Source of the DNA: Rhizobium aethiopicum
GTDB lineage: Bacteria; Pseudomonadota; Alphaproteobacteria; Rhizobiales; Rhizobiaceae
Assembly (NCBI RefSeq): GCF_014197535.1
Contig: NZ_JACIFV010000004.1
Span: forward strand, 186,001-250,000
Reading direction: 5' to 3'
Length of the DNA: 64,000 bases
Shown here: piece by piece, positions 13,103 through 21,293 of the stretch
How positions within the stretch are numbered: position 1 is the stretch's first letter
Layout of the letters: every line of letters begins with the position of its first letter
The notes under the pieces: model-generated
The model's input: only the letters and a program-made list of their open reading frames with translations
The model's database searches: none
What the model was told of the DNA's origin: nothing
Program-made: the position numbers and the translations under genes

Positions 13103-14638
13103 TTAGCGTTTCAGCTTAAGGCCGACGCCGGCGCGCCATTGCTGTGAGTCGTCGCCGTCCTTGCGCGTCGTCAGCTCGTAGCCGAGCGTGCTGGTGAGAT
13201 CGAGATATCGGTTGATGTTCCAGGTCAGGCCGGTCGCTGCAGTATAGACGAGCTCGTCGTTGATGGTGCTGTCGGTGGGATAGTCGCGCCATATGACGCC
13301 GCCGATCATGGTTCCGACCAGATTGTCGCGCAGCTGCTGGGTGACCGTCGTCGTCAGCGCATGCGAGACGTAGCCGCTCTCGCCGGCGGTGGTCGAGGGC
13401 TGGATGCTTGTCTGCAGGTCGAGATTGATATCGGTGCCACGGATCGGCGACCAAAGCAGGCTCGCATCGAGCGTGGCCGTATCGATCGAGGCCAGCCGGC
13501 TGTCTTTGAAATCCGCCCTTTCGTAACCGATGCCGACTTCACCCTTCAGCTTTTCGCCGAGGTCGACCTCAACGCCGGCTTTGGCGCCATAACTATGGCC
13601 TGAGCGCTCGTAACCGGCTGAGTCGCGTGTTTCGTCATAGAGGGTACGGCCGATCGTGGCCTCGATGAAGGGGATGATCGCGGGCGACAGCTCATAGCCG
13701 ACGCGACCGCGCAGCGTAGCGGTGGTCTGGTTGCGATCGCTCAACGCAACGGTCGTGCCGTTCGCAAGCGTGGCGTCGGAATAGATCGAACGGCTCAGCG
13801 CCAGCGCGGTCGTGCCGCGCAGGATGCCGAAATCGCGCTGGACGGAGGCGCCGGCGCTGAACTCCTGCACATCGGACTGCTGTGTGGCATCGGCGATGGC
13901 GTCGGGGTCGTCCGTATCCTCGCGGTAGAAATTGTAGCCGGCCGTGAGGTGCGCCACCGTGTCGTCGGCAAGATCCAGCCGGAGGTCGCCGTTGACCTTG
14001 AAAGACGGCTGCTCCTCGCCTTCGCCGCTGACATTTCTCTGCCAGGCGCCTTCCGACGTGACGGTCAGCTGGTGTCGTCCCCAGTCGGAGGTGAGCGTCG
14101 CGGCTGCATCCGTTTCGAGGAAGGCGCGCTGTTGCCTGGTATTGCCGTCCTTGGTGGTCTCGGTGTTGATGCTTTGGGTCACGCTCGGACGGAGCACGAA
14201 GCTGCCGATCGGAATGCCGGGTGTTTCTGCCGTCGAGGCACTTTCGCCAGCCCTGCGGACCGGCGGCGTCTCGTCGATCCGCGCTTCACGGGTGTTCAGT
14301 CGGCGCATGTCCTCATCGAGGATGGATCCGGTAATGTCGTCACCGGATTGCGCGTCCGGTATGGCGGGCCTCTGGGCATCGTCTGCGTTTGCGGCTGCGC
14401 TGTTTGCCGCCGGCGCGGCCAAACCGTCGCTCTCGTCAGCGAAATCGGCTTCGGCCGCACCGGTCGTGGCGCGATTGTTCTCGGAGGACACTGTGCGGCT
14501 TCTCGCCGACTGCAACGAGGCGGACTGCGCGAAAGCCGGCGTTTGGCCGAGAAGCAGGCTGCCGAACGCAGCAAAGCAGACGGCACGGCTCATGGCGCGG
14601 AGCGGCGTCACACTGCTCGTCTGTTTTGGTTGGCCCAT
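13103..14638 (-). CDS. Putative outer membrane beta-barrel protein
   Basis: A 511-residue exported protein. A signal peptide ends near ..TPAFAQ (about residue 38). Residues 40-145 are low-complexity, Ala/Ser/Asp-rich and probably disordered in the periplasm. From about residue 150 the sequence alternates polar and hydrophobic residues in repeated 10-12-residue amphipathic strands (for example ATLTSDWGRHQLTVTSEGAW and HLTAGYNFYRED). This is expected for a beta-barrel, and it resembles the putative beta-barrel porin 2 family. The last strand ends GVGLKLKR, without the classical terminal Phe. No ligand can be inferred. It is convergent with galU and divergent from kdsD, in an envelope-biogenesis neighbourhood. 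Confidence 0.75.
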   Translation of the reverse strand: MGQPKQTSSVTPLRAMSRAVCFAAFGSLLLGQTPAFAQSASLQSARSRTVSSENNRATTGAAEADFADESDGLAAPAANSAAANADDAQRPAIPDAQSGDDITGSILDEDMRRLNTREARIDETPPVRRAGESASTAETPGIPIGSFVLRPSVTQSINTETTKDGNTRQQRAFLETDAAATLTSDWGRHQLTVTSEGAWQRNVSGEGEEQPSFKVNGDLRLDLADDTVAHLTAGYNFYREDTDDPDAIADATQQSDVQEFSAGASVQRDFGILRGTTALALSRSIYSDATLANGTTVALSDRNQTTATLRGRVGYELSPAIIPFIEATIGRTLYDETRDSAGYERSGHSYGAKAGVEVDLGEKLKGEVGIGYERADFKDSRLASIDTATLDASLLWSPIRGTDINLDLQTSIQPSTTAGESGYVSHALTTTVTQQLRDNLVGTMIGGVIWRDYPTDSTINDELVYTAATGLTWNINRYLDLTSTLGYELTTRKDGDDSQQWRAGVGLKLKR

Positions 14639-14781
14639 TCAATTCGCGCCTGACATGCTTTCGGTTCTTACCCAAAGGTAAAGCCTTGTGGTTAATCATT
14701 CGTTGCCGGCGGCGGGCGCTGTTCACATTTCGGAAAGTGTGCGGGGTGGACTTGGAAAGTGAAAAGGTCTAACGCATCTCC

Positions 14782-15777
14782 ATGAACAGAAGAGCGATCA
14801 AACTCGTTGAAAACAGCGTGCTCGAATCGGCAAAACGCACGATAGAGACCGAGAAACGCGGTCTTGAAGCGCTCGAACGGGCCTTTGACAACGGATTGGC
14901 CGGCCCCTTCACCCGCGCCGTCGAGATCATCGGCGACATCTCCGGCCGGGTCATCGTTACCGGTGTCGGCAAGAGCGGCCATATCGGTACCAAGCTCGCG
15001 GCGACATTCGCCTCGACCGGCACCCCCGCCTTTTTCGTGCATGCGGCCGAAGCCAATCATGGCGATCTCGGCATGATCGCGCGCGATGACGTCGTCTTGG
15101 CGATTTCCAAAGGCGGCGAGAGCGCCGAGCTCAAGAGTATCATTTCCTTCACGCGGCGCTTCTCGATCCCCTTGATCGCGATCACTTGCAGCGAAGCGTC
15201 CTCGCTTGCGACGGCCGCCGACATCGTGCTTCTAGTGCCGAACGAACAGGAAGCCTGCCCCAACGGGCTGGCGCCGACGACCTCGACGCTGATGCAGCTT
15301 GCCATCGGGGACGCCTTGGCGGTGGCGCTTCTGGAGGCGCGGGGCTTTACCGCCACCGATTTCCACGTCTTCCATCCCGGCGGCAAGCTGGGTGCGAGCC
15401 TGATGCATGTCGCCGATATCATGCATATCGGCGAGAAGCTGCCGCTCGTTGCCAAGGGCACGCCGATGCCGGAGGCGATCACGGTGCTGTCGCGCAAGCA
15501 TTTCGGTTGCGTCGGTGTGCTCGACGAGGACGGACGGCTCTGCGGCATCGTCACCGAAGGCGACATGGCTCGGAACCTGAGCCGCAATCTTGCCGAGCTT
15601 GCCGTCGACGACATCATGACGAAGACGCCGAAGACGGTGAAACCGACGATGCTGGCGACGGCGGCCCTGGCGTTGCTCAACCAGCACCACATCGGCGCCC
15701 TGATCGTCATCGACGAGGACAGTCGGCCGATCGGGCTGGTGCACTTCCACGACCTGCTGCGGATCGGCGTCGCCTGA
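14782..15777 (+). CDS. kdsD: Arabinose-5-phosphate isomerase, KpsF/GutQ family
   Basis: Converts D-ribulose 5-phosphate to D-arabinose 5-phosphate, the first step of KDO synthesis for lipopolysaccharide. The 331 residues contain a SIS domain at about 45-180 (VTGVGKSGHIGTKLAATFAS, then AISKGGESAELKSII) and a CBS pair at about 210-330. This is the full KpsF/GutQ layout, and the HPGGKLG linker motif is present. The upstream Shine-Dalgarno is weak; the start is chosen by alignment with the family length. Its stop is immediately followed, with no spacer, by the stop of the convergent nfeD-like gene. The alternative is a GutQ-type catabolic paralogue, but no sugar operon is nearby. Confidence 0.9.
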   Translation: MNRRAIKLVENSVLESAKRTIETEKRGLEALERAFDNGLAGPFTRAVEIIGDISGRVIVTGVGKSGHIGTKLAATFASTGTPAFFVHAAEANHGDLGMIARDDVVLAISKGGESAELKSIISFTRRFSIPLIAITCSEASSLATAADIVLLVPNEQEACPNGLAPTTSTLMQLAIGDALAVALLEARGFTATDFHVFHPGGKLGASLMHVADIMHIGEKLPLVAKGTPMPEAITVLSRKHFGCVGVLDEDGRLCGIVTEGDMARNLSRNLAELAVDDIMTKTPKTVKPTMLATAALALLNQHHIGALIVIDEDSRPIGLVHFHDLLRIGVA

Positions 15778-16233
15778 TCAGGCCGGTTCGACCCGCAGGT
15801 CGCGGCCGTGACACGAGATCACCTTCACCTGTGTTCCCACGGGCAAATCAGGCCCCATGACCTGCCATAGCGTATCGTCGAGGCGGATGCGGCCGCGGCC
15901 CTCGCGGATCGGCTCCTGCAGCGTGGCGGTGCGTCCGACAAGACTTGCGCCGCGCTGGTTGAGGAAGGGCTCGTCGGTCTCGGCGTTGCGCAGCGTCAGC
16001 CGGCGGCCGGCAAAGGTCGTGGCCACGGCCAGAAGCGCAAAAAGGATCGCCTGAAGTTCCCAGACCCAGAAGGCGCTGTCCCAGAAGAGCAGCGACAGTG
16101 CGCCGACGATCAAGGCCGCGAGGCCGATCCAGACCAGGAAGAAACCGGGCACGATCATTTCGGCGGCGAGCAGCACGAGGCCTGCAACCCACCAGTTCCA
16201 TGGACCGAGTTCCGCGATGATCTTCGCCAGCAT
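15778..16233 (-). CDS. NfeD-family membrane protein, short form
   Basis: A 151-residue membrane protein with three hydrophobic segments in the first 85 residues (WNWWVAGLVLLAAEMIVPG, then VWIGLAALIVGALSLLF, then ELQAILFALLAVATTFAG). A C-terminal OB-fold-like domain of about 60 residues follows (LVGRTATLQEPIREGRGRIRLDDTLWQVMGPDLPVG). It lies 3 bases after the SPFH/stomatin-like gene on the same strand, the conserved partner arrangement of short NfeD proteins. The pair is thought to act in membrane microdomain or membrane-protein quality control; the exact role is unknown. Confidence 0.88.
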   Translation of the reverse strand: MLAKIIAELGPWNWWVAGLVLLAAEMIVPGFFLVWIGLAALIVGALSLLFWDSAFWVWELQAILFALLAVATTFAGRRLTLRNAETDEPFLNQRGASLVGRTATLQEPIREGRGRIRLDDTLWQVMGPDLPVGTQVKVISCHGRDLRVEPA

Positions 16234-16236
16234 GGC

Positions 16237-17268
16237 TTATCGCTCCTGATCCGGATTGAAGGGATTGGGGGCCGGCGGATTGATCGGTGGCGTAGAGCGG
16301 ATCGGCGCGGGACGCGGACGCGGCGGGGGAGGCGGTGGCGGATTGCCGGCGTCACCGAAGACTTCGCGGGCGATGGCGCCGATGCCGCCGAGCGAGCTCA
16401 GGATGGAAGAGGCTTCCATCGGCATCAGCACGATCTTGGAATTGGGCGCCGAGCCGACCGAGGCGAGCGCTTCGGTGTATTTCTGGGCGACGAAATAGTT
16501 GATCGCCTGAACGTCACCGGCGGCAATCGCTTCGGAGACCATCTTCGTCGCCTTGGCTTCGGCCTCGGCCAGTCGCTCGCGGGCTTCGGCGTTGCGGAAG
16601 GCGGCTTCGCGCTGGCCTTCCGCCTGGAGGATCGCGGATTGCTTGGCTCCTTCGGCCCTGAGGATCTGCGCATTGCGCGCGCCTTCGGCCTCGAGCACCT
16701 GGGCGCGCTTTTCGCGCTCAGCCTTCATCTGGCGAGCCATCGCATCGACGAGGTCGTGTGGCGGCTGGATGTCCTTGATTTCGACGCGGGTGACCTTGAT
16801 GCCCCAGGGTTGTACGGCCTCGTCGACGACGCGCAGCAGCCGGTCATTGATCGCGTCGCGATTGGAAAGCAGTTCGTCGAGATCCATGGAGCCCATGACC
16901 GAGCGGATATTGGTCATGGTGAGATTGAGGATGGCATTTTCGAGGTGGGAAACCTGATAGGCGGCCTGGGCAGCATTCAGAACCTGAAAGAAGGCGACGG
17001 CATCGGCTGAAACCGAGGCATTGTCTTTGGTGATCACTTCCTGGGTCGGCACATTCAGCACCTGCTCCATCACGTTCATCCGCGCTCCGACGCGCTCGAT
17101 GAAGGGAGTGATGAGGTTGAGGCCCGGCTCCAGCGTGCGGGTATAACGGCCAAAGCGCTCAATGGTGTAGCGATAGCCCTGCGGTACGGTCTTGATCCCG
17201 GCAAAGAGCACCAGAATGACGAAGATGACCAGCACGATCACGACGATGTCGAAGCCGCCGAACAGCAT
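16237..17268 (-). CDS. SPFH/band 7 stomatin-like protein (QmcA-type)
   Basis: A 343-residue membrane-anchored scaffold. The ATG at 17268 (MLFGGFD) has GGGAGGAA before it and is preferred to upstream in-frame starts. One N-terminal membrane segment (about residues 7-25) is followed by the band 7 domain (about 27-190, with [22 protein letters not shown]). A long Ala/Glu-rich coiled coil (about 190-275) comes next. A Pro-rich tail of seven consecutive prolines and PAPNPFNP repeats ends the protein. It forms a two-gene unit with the downstream nfeD-like gene. The family builds large oligomers in the inner membrane and often binds FtsH/HflKC-type proteases; that role is family knowledge, not visible here. 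Confidence 0.9.
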   Translation of the reverse strand: MLFGGFDIVVIVLVIFVILVLFAGIKTVPQGYRYTIERFGRYTRTLEPGLNLITPFIERVGARMNVMEQVLNVPTQEVITKDNASVSADAVAFFQVLNAAQAAYQVSHLENAILNLTMTNIRSVMGSMDLDELLSNRDAINDRLLRVVDEAVQPWGIKVTRVEIKDIQPPHDLVDAMARQMKAEREKRAQVLEAEGARNAQILRAEGAKQSAILQAEGQREAAFRNAEARERLAEAEAKATKMVSEAIAAGDVQAINYFVAQKYTEALASVGSAPNSKIVLMPMEASSILSSLGGIGAIAREVFGDAGNPPPPPPPRPRPAPIRSTPPINPPAPNPFNPDQER

Positions 17269-17411
17269 GAAAAATTCCTCCCATCGGCGCATGCGCACGC
17301 GCCTCACAACTGATGTGGTGAATTAGCATGTTCTTTGCGAGGAAGAAATGACACGCGCATGCACCACCTCCAGGTGAAAAGGAGGTTCTAGGCAAGGTCT
17401 TTAGCTTCTTC

Positions 17412-18446
17412 TCAGACCCAACCCTGCAATTCGCGGCGGACCACCTTTTCCAGCACCTTCATGCCGTCTTCGCTATCGTTGAGGCAGGGGATATGAGTGA
17501 ACTTGTCGCCGCCGTTCTCGTGGAAGGAATGCGCGGCTTGTTCGGCGATTTCTTCCAGCGTTTCCAGGCAGTCGGAGACGAAGCCGGGATTGATGACGGC
17601 GACGCGCTTGACGCCATCCTGGGCAAGCTTCTCCACCGTCTTGTCGGTATAGGGCTGCAGCCATTCTTCCGGCCCGAAGCGGGACTGGAAGGTGACCATG
17701 AAGTTTTCCTGAGTCAGGCCGAGCCGTTCGCGCAGGAGCCGGCCGGTCTTTTGACATTGACAGTAATAGGGGTCGCCCTGCTTGAAATAGGACATCGGGA
17801 TGCCGTGGAAGGAGGCGAGCAGCATGTCCGGTTTCCAGTCGAGCGTCGCAAGATGCCTTTCGACGGATTGGGCGAGCGCCTCGATATAGGTCTCGTCGTC
17901 ATGATAGTCCGGCACGGTGCGCAGCGCCGGCTGCCAGCGCATGGAGAGCAGCTTCTGGAAGGCCTTGTCGTTGACGGTCGCGGTCGTCGCCGCCGCATAT
18001 TGCGGATAGAGCGGGAAGAGCACGATGCGGTCACAGCCTTCCTCCTTCAGCGTCTCGATGCGCGAAGCGATCGACGGCGTGCCGTAGCGCATCGCCCAGT
18101 CGACCTTGACATTTTCGAGATCCCGCAGGCGCTCGGTCATCAGTTCCGACTGGTTGCGCGTGTAGGTGCGGAGATAACTTTCGTTCTTCTCCTTGTTCCA
18201 GATCAGTTCGTAGGCCTTGCCGACCTTCTGCGGACGGGTGTTGAGCACGATGCCAAAGAGGATCGGATACCATTTCCAGGGCGACCATTCGATGACGCGG
18301 CGATCGGTCAGGAACTCCTTGAGATAGCGGCGCATCGAGGTGTAGTCGGTGCCGTCGGGCGTGCCGAGATTGACTAGCAGGACGCCGATCTTGCCTGACT
18401 TGACGGCCGGATGATCCGCCGGACGAAGTGAAATATCTGCTGTCAT
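17412..18446 (-). CDS. hemH: Ferrochelatase
   Basis: Inserts ferrous iron into protoporphyrin IX, the last step of haem synthesis. The ATG at 18446 (MTADISLRP) gives 344 residues; a longer in-frame frame adds 17 unlikely residues. Conserved segments include GVLLVNLGTPDG, the catalytic-site region LASFHGIPMSYFKQGDPYYCQC with its His, FQSRFGPEEWLQPYTDKT, and NPGFVSDCLETLEEI with the Glu that assists metal insertion. It is a single gene downstream of the 5'-nucleotidase terminator. No Irr or RirA box was identified with confidence. Confidence 0.95.
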   Translation of the reverse strand: MTADISLRPADHPAVKSGKIGVLLVNLGTPDGTDYTSMRRYLKEFLTDRRVIEWSPWKWYPILFGIVLNTRPQKVGKAYELIWNKEKNESYLRTYTRNQSELMTERLRDLENVKVDWAMRYGTPSIASRIETLKEEGCDRIVLFPLYPQYAAATTATVNDKAFQKLLSMRWQPALRTVPDYHDDETYIEALAQSVERHLATLDWKPDMLLASFHGIPMSYFKQGDPYYCQCQKTGRLLRERLGLTQENFMVTFQSRFGPEEWLQPYTDKTVEKLAQDGVKRVAVINPGFVSDCLETLEEIAEQAAHSFHENGGDKFTHIPCLNDSEDGMKVLEKVVRRELQGWV

Positions 18447-18510
18447 TCTGGCCCCAACGCTCCTTGTCCGTCGGCTGATACGCAGCCTCGAGAACATGGT
18501 TCACCCTATA

Positions 18511-18546
18511 GAAAGAAAAGCCGGCCCGGGAAACCCCGAGCCGGCC
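18511..18546 (-). terminator. Rho-independent terminator of the 5'-nucleotidase gene
   Basis: On the minus strand the stem GCCGGCTCGGG / CCCGGGCCGGC (18534-18545 with 18520-18530) is followed by TTTTCTTTC. It separates the nucleotidase gene from hemH. Confidence 0.85.
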
Positions 18547-18568
18547 GATGGTGTCGAGACAAATCGTC

Positions 18569-20542
18569 TTACTTTGCAGGAACCTGGATCTCCTTGCCAA
18601 CCGTCAGGTGGTGCGGATTCGGCTTGCCATTGGCCTCCGAAAGCTTCCGCCACAGCGTCCCATCGCCATAGAAGGTCACAGCCAGATCCCAGAAAGTGTC
18701 GCCGGCCGCGATGACGTGGGTGGAAGGCGTTGTTGCGGCGGGTGCGGAAGCCGCCGGAGCCGGTTCCGCCGCGGGCGCGGGAGCTGCCGGTGTTGCCGGG
18801 GCTGGCGCGGCCGGGGCAGGCTCGGTGGCTGGTGCGGGTGCGGCCGGGGCCGCAGGGGCAGGCGCGGGCTCAGTGGCCGGCGCAGGTGCCGCCGGCGCGG
18901 GAGCAGCCGGTTCGGCAGCGGGCGCCTGTGCCACGGTCGCGCCGACTTCGGTGACGCGGCCATCGGTATAGGGCTTATAGGGCGAATGCGCAGCGACGTA
19001 GTCGGCGGTCACATCGGCGAGATCCGGGCCGTAATCGTAAGCATTCTTGCCTTCCTTGAAGATCGAATAGCCATCGCCGCCTGATCGCATGAAGTTGTTG
19101 GTGGCGATCTTGTAAGTCTTGGCCGGATCGATTGGCGCAAAATTGTCGCCCTCCTTCACCTGAACATCGCTGACGCGGCTGCCGACAGGCTTCGACTGGT
19201 CGAACGAGAACTTTAGGCCGGCGACCTGCGGGAAGCGGCCGGCGCCCTGATCGATCTGGCTGACGCCGTTCTCGAGCGCCTTGACGACGTCCGCGCCTGT
19301 GGCTTCAAAAGTGGCGAGGGTGTTCTGGAAGGGCAGGACGGTGATGACTTCGCCCTGAGTGACATCGCCGCCGTCGATGGACGCGCGCAGGCCGCCGCCG
19401 TTCTGGACGGCGATGGTGACCCCTTGGTTTTTGGTGCGGTCAAGCATGGCGTCGGCCACCAGATTGCCCATCGAGCATTCCTTGACACGGCAGACCTTGC
19501 GGTCGCCCTCGATCGGGCCTTCGGAGGAGCCGATCACCTTTTTGCGCAGTTCCTCGATCGGTTTTGCCAGTTCGGCGACGCGGGTGACGACGGCCGGATC
19601 GGGTGTAAAGGACGAGTCGATCAGGATCGGGTCGCCCTTGGCATCCTTGACGACGCCATTATCGTCGAAATTGACGACAACGTCGCCGAGATACTTGCTG
19701 TAAGAGGCGGCCTGGACGACCGGCACCTTATAGCCACCGGGGTTGTCGACCATCGTCGGATATGGGCCTTCAGCCTTCGGATCGGTATTGGAGAGCAGAC
19801 TATGGGAGTGGCCGCCGACGACGACGTCGACATCTGGAATCTTGGCGATAAAAGCGAGATCACGGGGATAGCCGACATGGGTCAGTGCAATGATCTTGTT
19901 GACGCCCTGGCCCTTCAGGTCCTGGACGGCTGATGTGATCGTCTGAACGTCATCTTCGATCGTGACATTCGGGCCAGGGGAGGAGAGCTCTGGCGTATCA
20001 TTGGTGACAGCGCCGACGATGCCGATCTTCTGGCCGCCGACATCGAGCACCAGCGAGGGCTTGATGCGGTCGCCGAGCTTGGAGGCGGCGCTCGCCTTGA
20101 CGTTCGCCGTCACGACGGGGAATTGCACCTTGTCGAGGAAGGTCGCAAGCCCGTCCTCGCTGTCGTCGAATTCATGATTGCCGACTGTCATGGCGTCGAA
20201 CTTCATCAGGTTCAAAAATTCGGCTTCGGCCGCGCCCTTATAGGTGGTGTAGAAGAGCGAGCCCTGAAAATTGTCGCCGGCATTCAGGAGAACAACATTC
20301 TTGCCCGATAGCGCTTGGCGGCGCTGATCGATCGCGGTCTTCAGGCGGGCGGCGGCGCCGAAGCATTCCTTCTTGCCTTCCTCCTCGGCCGAGCAGGTGG
20401 AATCGAATTTGTTGATCGATTCGATGCGTGAATGGAAATCGTTGATGTGGAGAATATTAAGTTCGTAATCGGCAAAGGCGGCGCCCGCGCTCAGCGCCAG
20501 CATGGACGCGGTCAAAAGACCGAAGCTGAAAGACTTCGTCAT
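18569..20542 (-). CDS. Periplasmic 5'-nucleotidase/UDP-sugar hydrolase with C-terminal LysM domain
   Basis: A 657-residue UshA-like enzyme expected to dephosphorylate nucleotides in the periplasm. A signal peptide ends near ..GAAFAD (about residue 25). The metallophosphatase domain (about 28-300) keeps the dimetal motifs ILHINDFHSRI, NAGDNFQGS, TVGNHEFD, ALTHVGYPRD and VVGGHSHSLL. The 5'-nucleotidase C-terminal domain (about 320-530) keeps VQNGGGLRASI and GGDGYSIFKEG. A linker of about 70 residues made almost only of Pro, Ala, Glu and Thr follows. A LysM domain ends the protein (about 608-657, HVIAAGDTFWDLAVTFYGDG). The LysM tail should tether the enzyme to peptidoglycan, which is not found in classical UshA. 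It is monocistronic with its own terminator. Confidence 0.92.
   Translation of the reverse strand: MTKSFSFGLLTASMLALSAGAAFADYELNILHINDFHSRIESINKFDSTCSAEEEGKKECFGAAARLKTAIDQRRQALSGKNVVLLNAGDNFQGSLFYTTYKGAAEAEFLNLMKFDAMTVGNHEFDDSEDGLATFLDKVQFPVVTANVKASAASKLGDRIKPSLVLDVGGQKIGIVGAVTNDTPELSSPGPNVTIEDDVQTITSAVQDLKGQGVNKIIALTHVGYPRDLAFIAKIPDVDVVVGGHSHSLLSNTDPKAEGPYPTMVDNPGGYKVPVVQAASYSKYLGDVVVNFDDNGVVKDAKGDPILIDSSFTPDPAVVTRVAELAKPIEELRKKVIGSSEGPIEGDRKVCRVKECSMGNLVADAMLDRTKNQGVTIAVQNGGGLRASIDGGDVTQGEVITVLPFQNTLATFEATGADVVKALENGVSQIDQGAGRFPQVAGLKFSFDQSKPVGSRVSDVQVKEGDNFAPIDPAKTYKIATNNFMRSGGDGYSIFKEGKNAYDYGPDLADVTADYVAAHSPYKPYTDGRVTEVGATVAQAPAAEPAAPAPAAPAPATEPAPAPAAPAAPAPATEPAPAAPAPATPAAPAPAAEPAPAASAPAATTPSTHVIAAGDTFWDLAVTFYGDGTLWRKLSEANGKPNPHHLTVGKEIQVPAK
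18735..18935. repeat. Low-complexity GC-rich tandem repeats encoding a Pro/Ala linker
   Basis: Short imperfect repeats of GCxGGxGCxGG type encode alternating PA, AP and EPAPA units between the nucleotidase and LysM domains. They are coding repeats and likely vary in copy number between strains. Confidence 0.7.
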
Positions 20543-20696
20543 CCCTGTTCTCCTGATTGAGGCGAGAGATCCCCCTGATCCTCGCCGATCCCTATAGTGG
20601 TGTCAGGCGGTTTCCCGCTTGCCGATGTTTCAACAAACGACGCGTAGTCGCAAGAGGGAAGCTGGGTTTGCGGCGGCGCTTTCCAAGAGGCCGCAA

Positions 20697-20724
20697 AACA
20701 AAAAAGCTCCCGAGTGGGAGCTTT
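20697..20724 (-). terminator. Rho-independent terminator of the Omp10-like gene
   Basis: On the minus strand AAAGCTCCC (20716-20724 reversed) and GGGAGCTTT (20703-20711 reversed) form a 9-base stem with a 4-base loop. A run of six T plus GTTTTG follows. Confidence 0.88.
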
Positions 20725-20744
20725 CGCAGGGCTATATTGAAGCA

Positions 20745-21119
20745 TTACAAACGACGTGTAAGCGTGAACTGCGAATTCGTTGCAGTCGTACAATTCAGCT
20801 GACTCGTGCCGCTCAAGGCGCAATTAACAAGGGAAGTCGTCCGCTTAACATTCGAGTAAAGGTTTATCTGAATGATTCCGTCGGGGGTGGTTGTATATGT
20901 TCCTGACGCCATCTGGGTATTCGTTCCGTCGCTGGTGCGGGTTACGAATTGTCCATTCGTGAAGGCGGAGGTCAAGCCGTTGGCATCCGTCCATTCGCCT
21001 TCAACAGAATTTGTTGCAGGCGGCGCGACTGCGATCGGTCGCTGTTGCGGTCCTGATGAAACGCAGGCGGCAAGAGTGGCCGCTGCACCGACAAGAACGA
21101 GACCAGTTCTGATTTTCAT
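20745..21119 (-). CDS. omp10: Omp10-family outer membrane lipoprotein
   Basis: A 124-residue lipoprotein. The signal peptide ends in the lipobox LAAC with C19 as the lipidated residue. The mature domain resembles the Brucella Omp10 lipoprotein as I recall it: EGEWTDANGLTSAF, then TRTSDGTN, then GTTSLVNCALSGTSQLNCTT-like spacing of two cysteines, and a terminal FTLTRRL. The two cysteines (in VNCAL and LNCTT) probably form a disulfide in a small beta-barrel of protease-inhibitor I38/Omp19-like type. It is monocistronic, with its own terminator. Localisation is inferred from the family and from the absence of Asp at position +2. Confidence 0.85.
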   Translation of the reverse strand: MKIRTGLVLVGAAATLAACVSSGPQQRPIAVAPPATNSVEGEWTDANGLTSAFTNGQFVTRTSDGTNTQMASGTYTTTPDGIIQINLYSNVKRTTSLVNCALSGTSQLNCTTATNSQFTLTRRL

Positions 21120-21240
21120 AAGGCTTCTCCCGGCGAATCGGCGCGGCGGTCACCCGCCAAGTTCGCGCAAAACATGGCGTGCGTCCGTCATGATGGCAAG
21201 GCTTGGAGCAGCGGGGGACGGCATTTATACGGCCAGCGTT

Positions 21241-21269
21241 ACAAAAATGCCCGCCTTGCGGCGGGCATT
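21241..21269 (-). terminator. Rho-independent terminator of homospermidine synthase gene
   Basis: On the minus strand the 10-base stem AATGCCCGCC / GGCGGGCATT (21260-21269 with 21246-21255) closes a 4-base loop and is followed by TTTG. It lies 25 bases after the hss stop. Confidence 0.85.
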
Positions 21270-21293
21270 GTCAAAATCCTGTGAGGACGATTT

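Noticed and set aside
18735..18935. Possible CRISPR or tandem non-coding repeat
   Set aside because: The repeats are short, imperfect and in frame with the Pro/Ala linker; there are no spacers of equal length.
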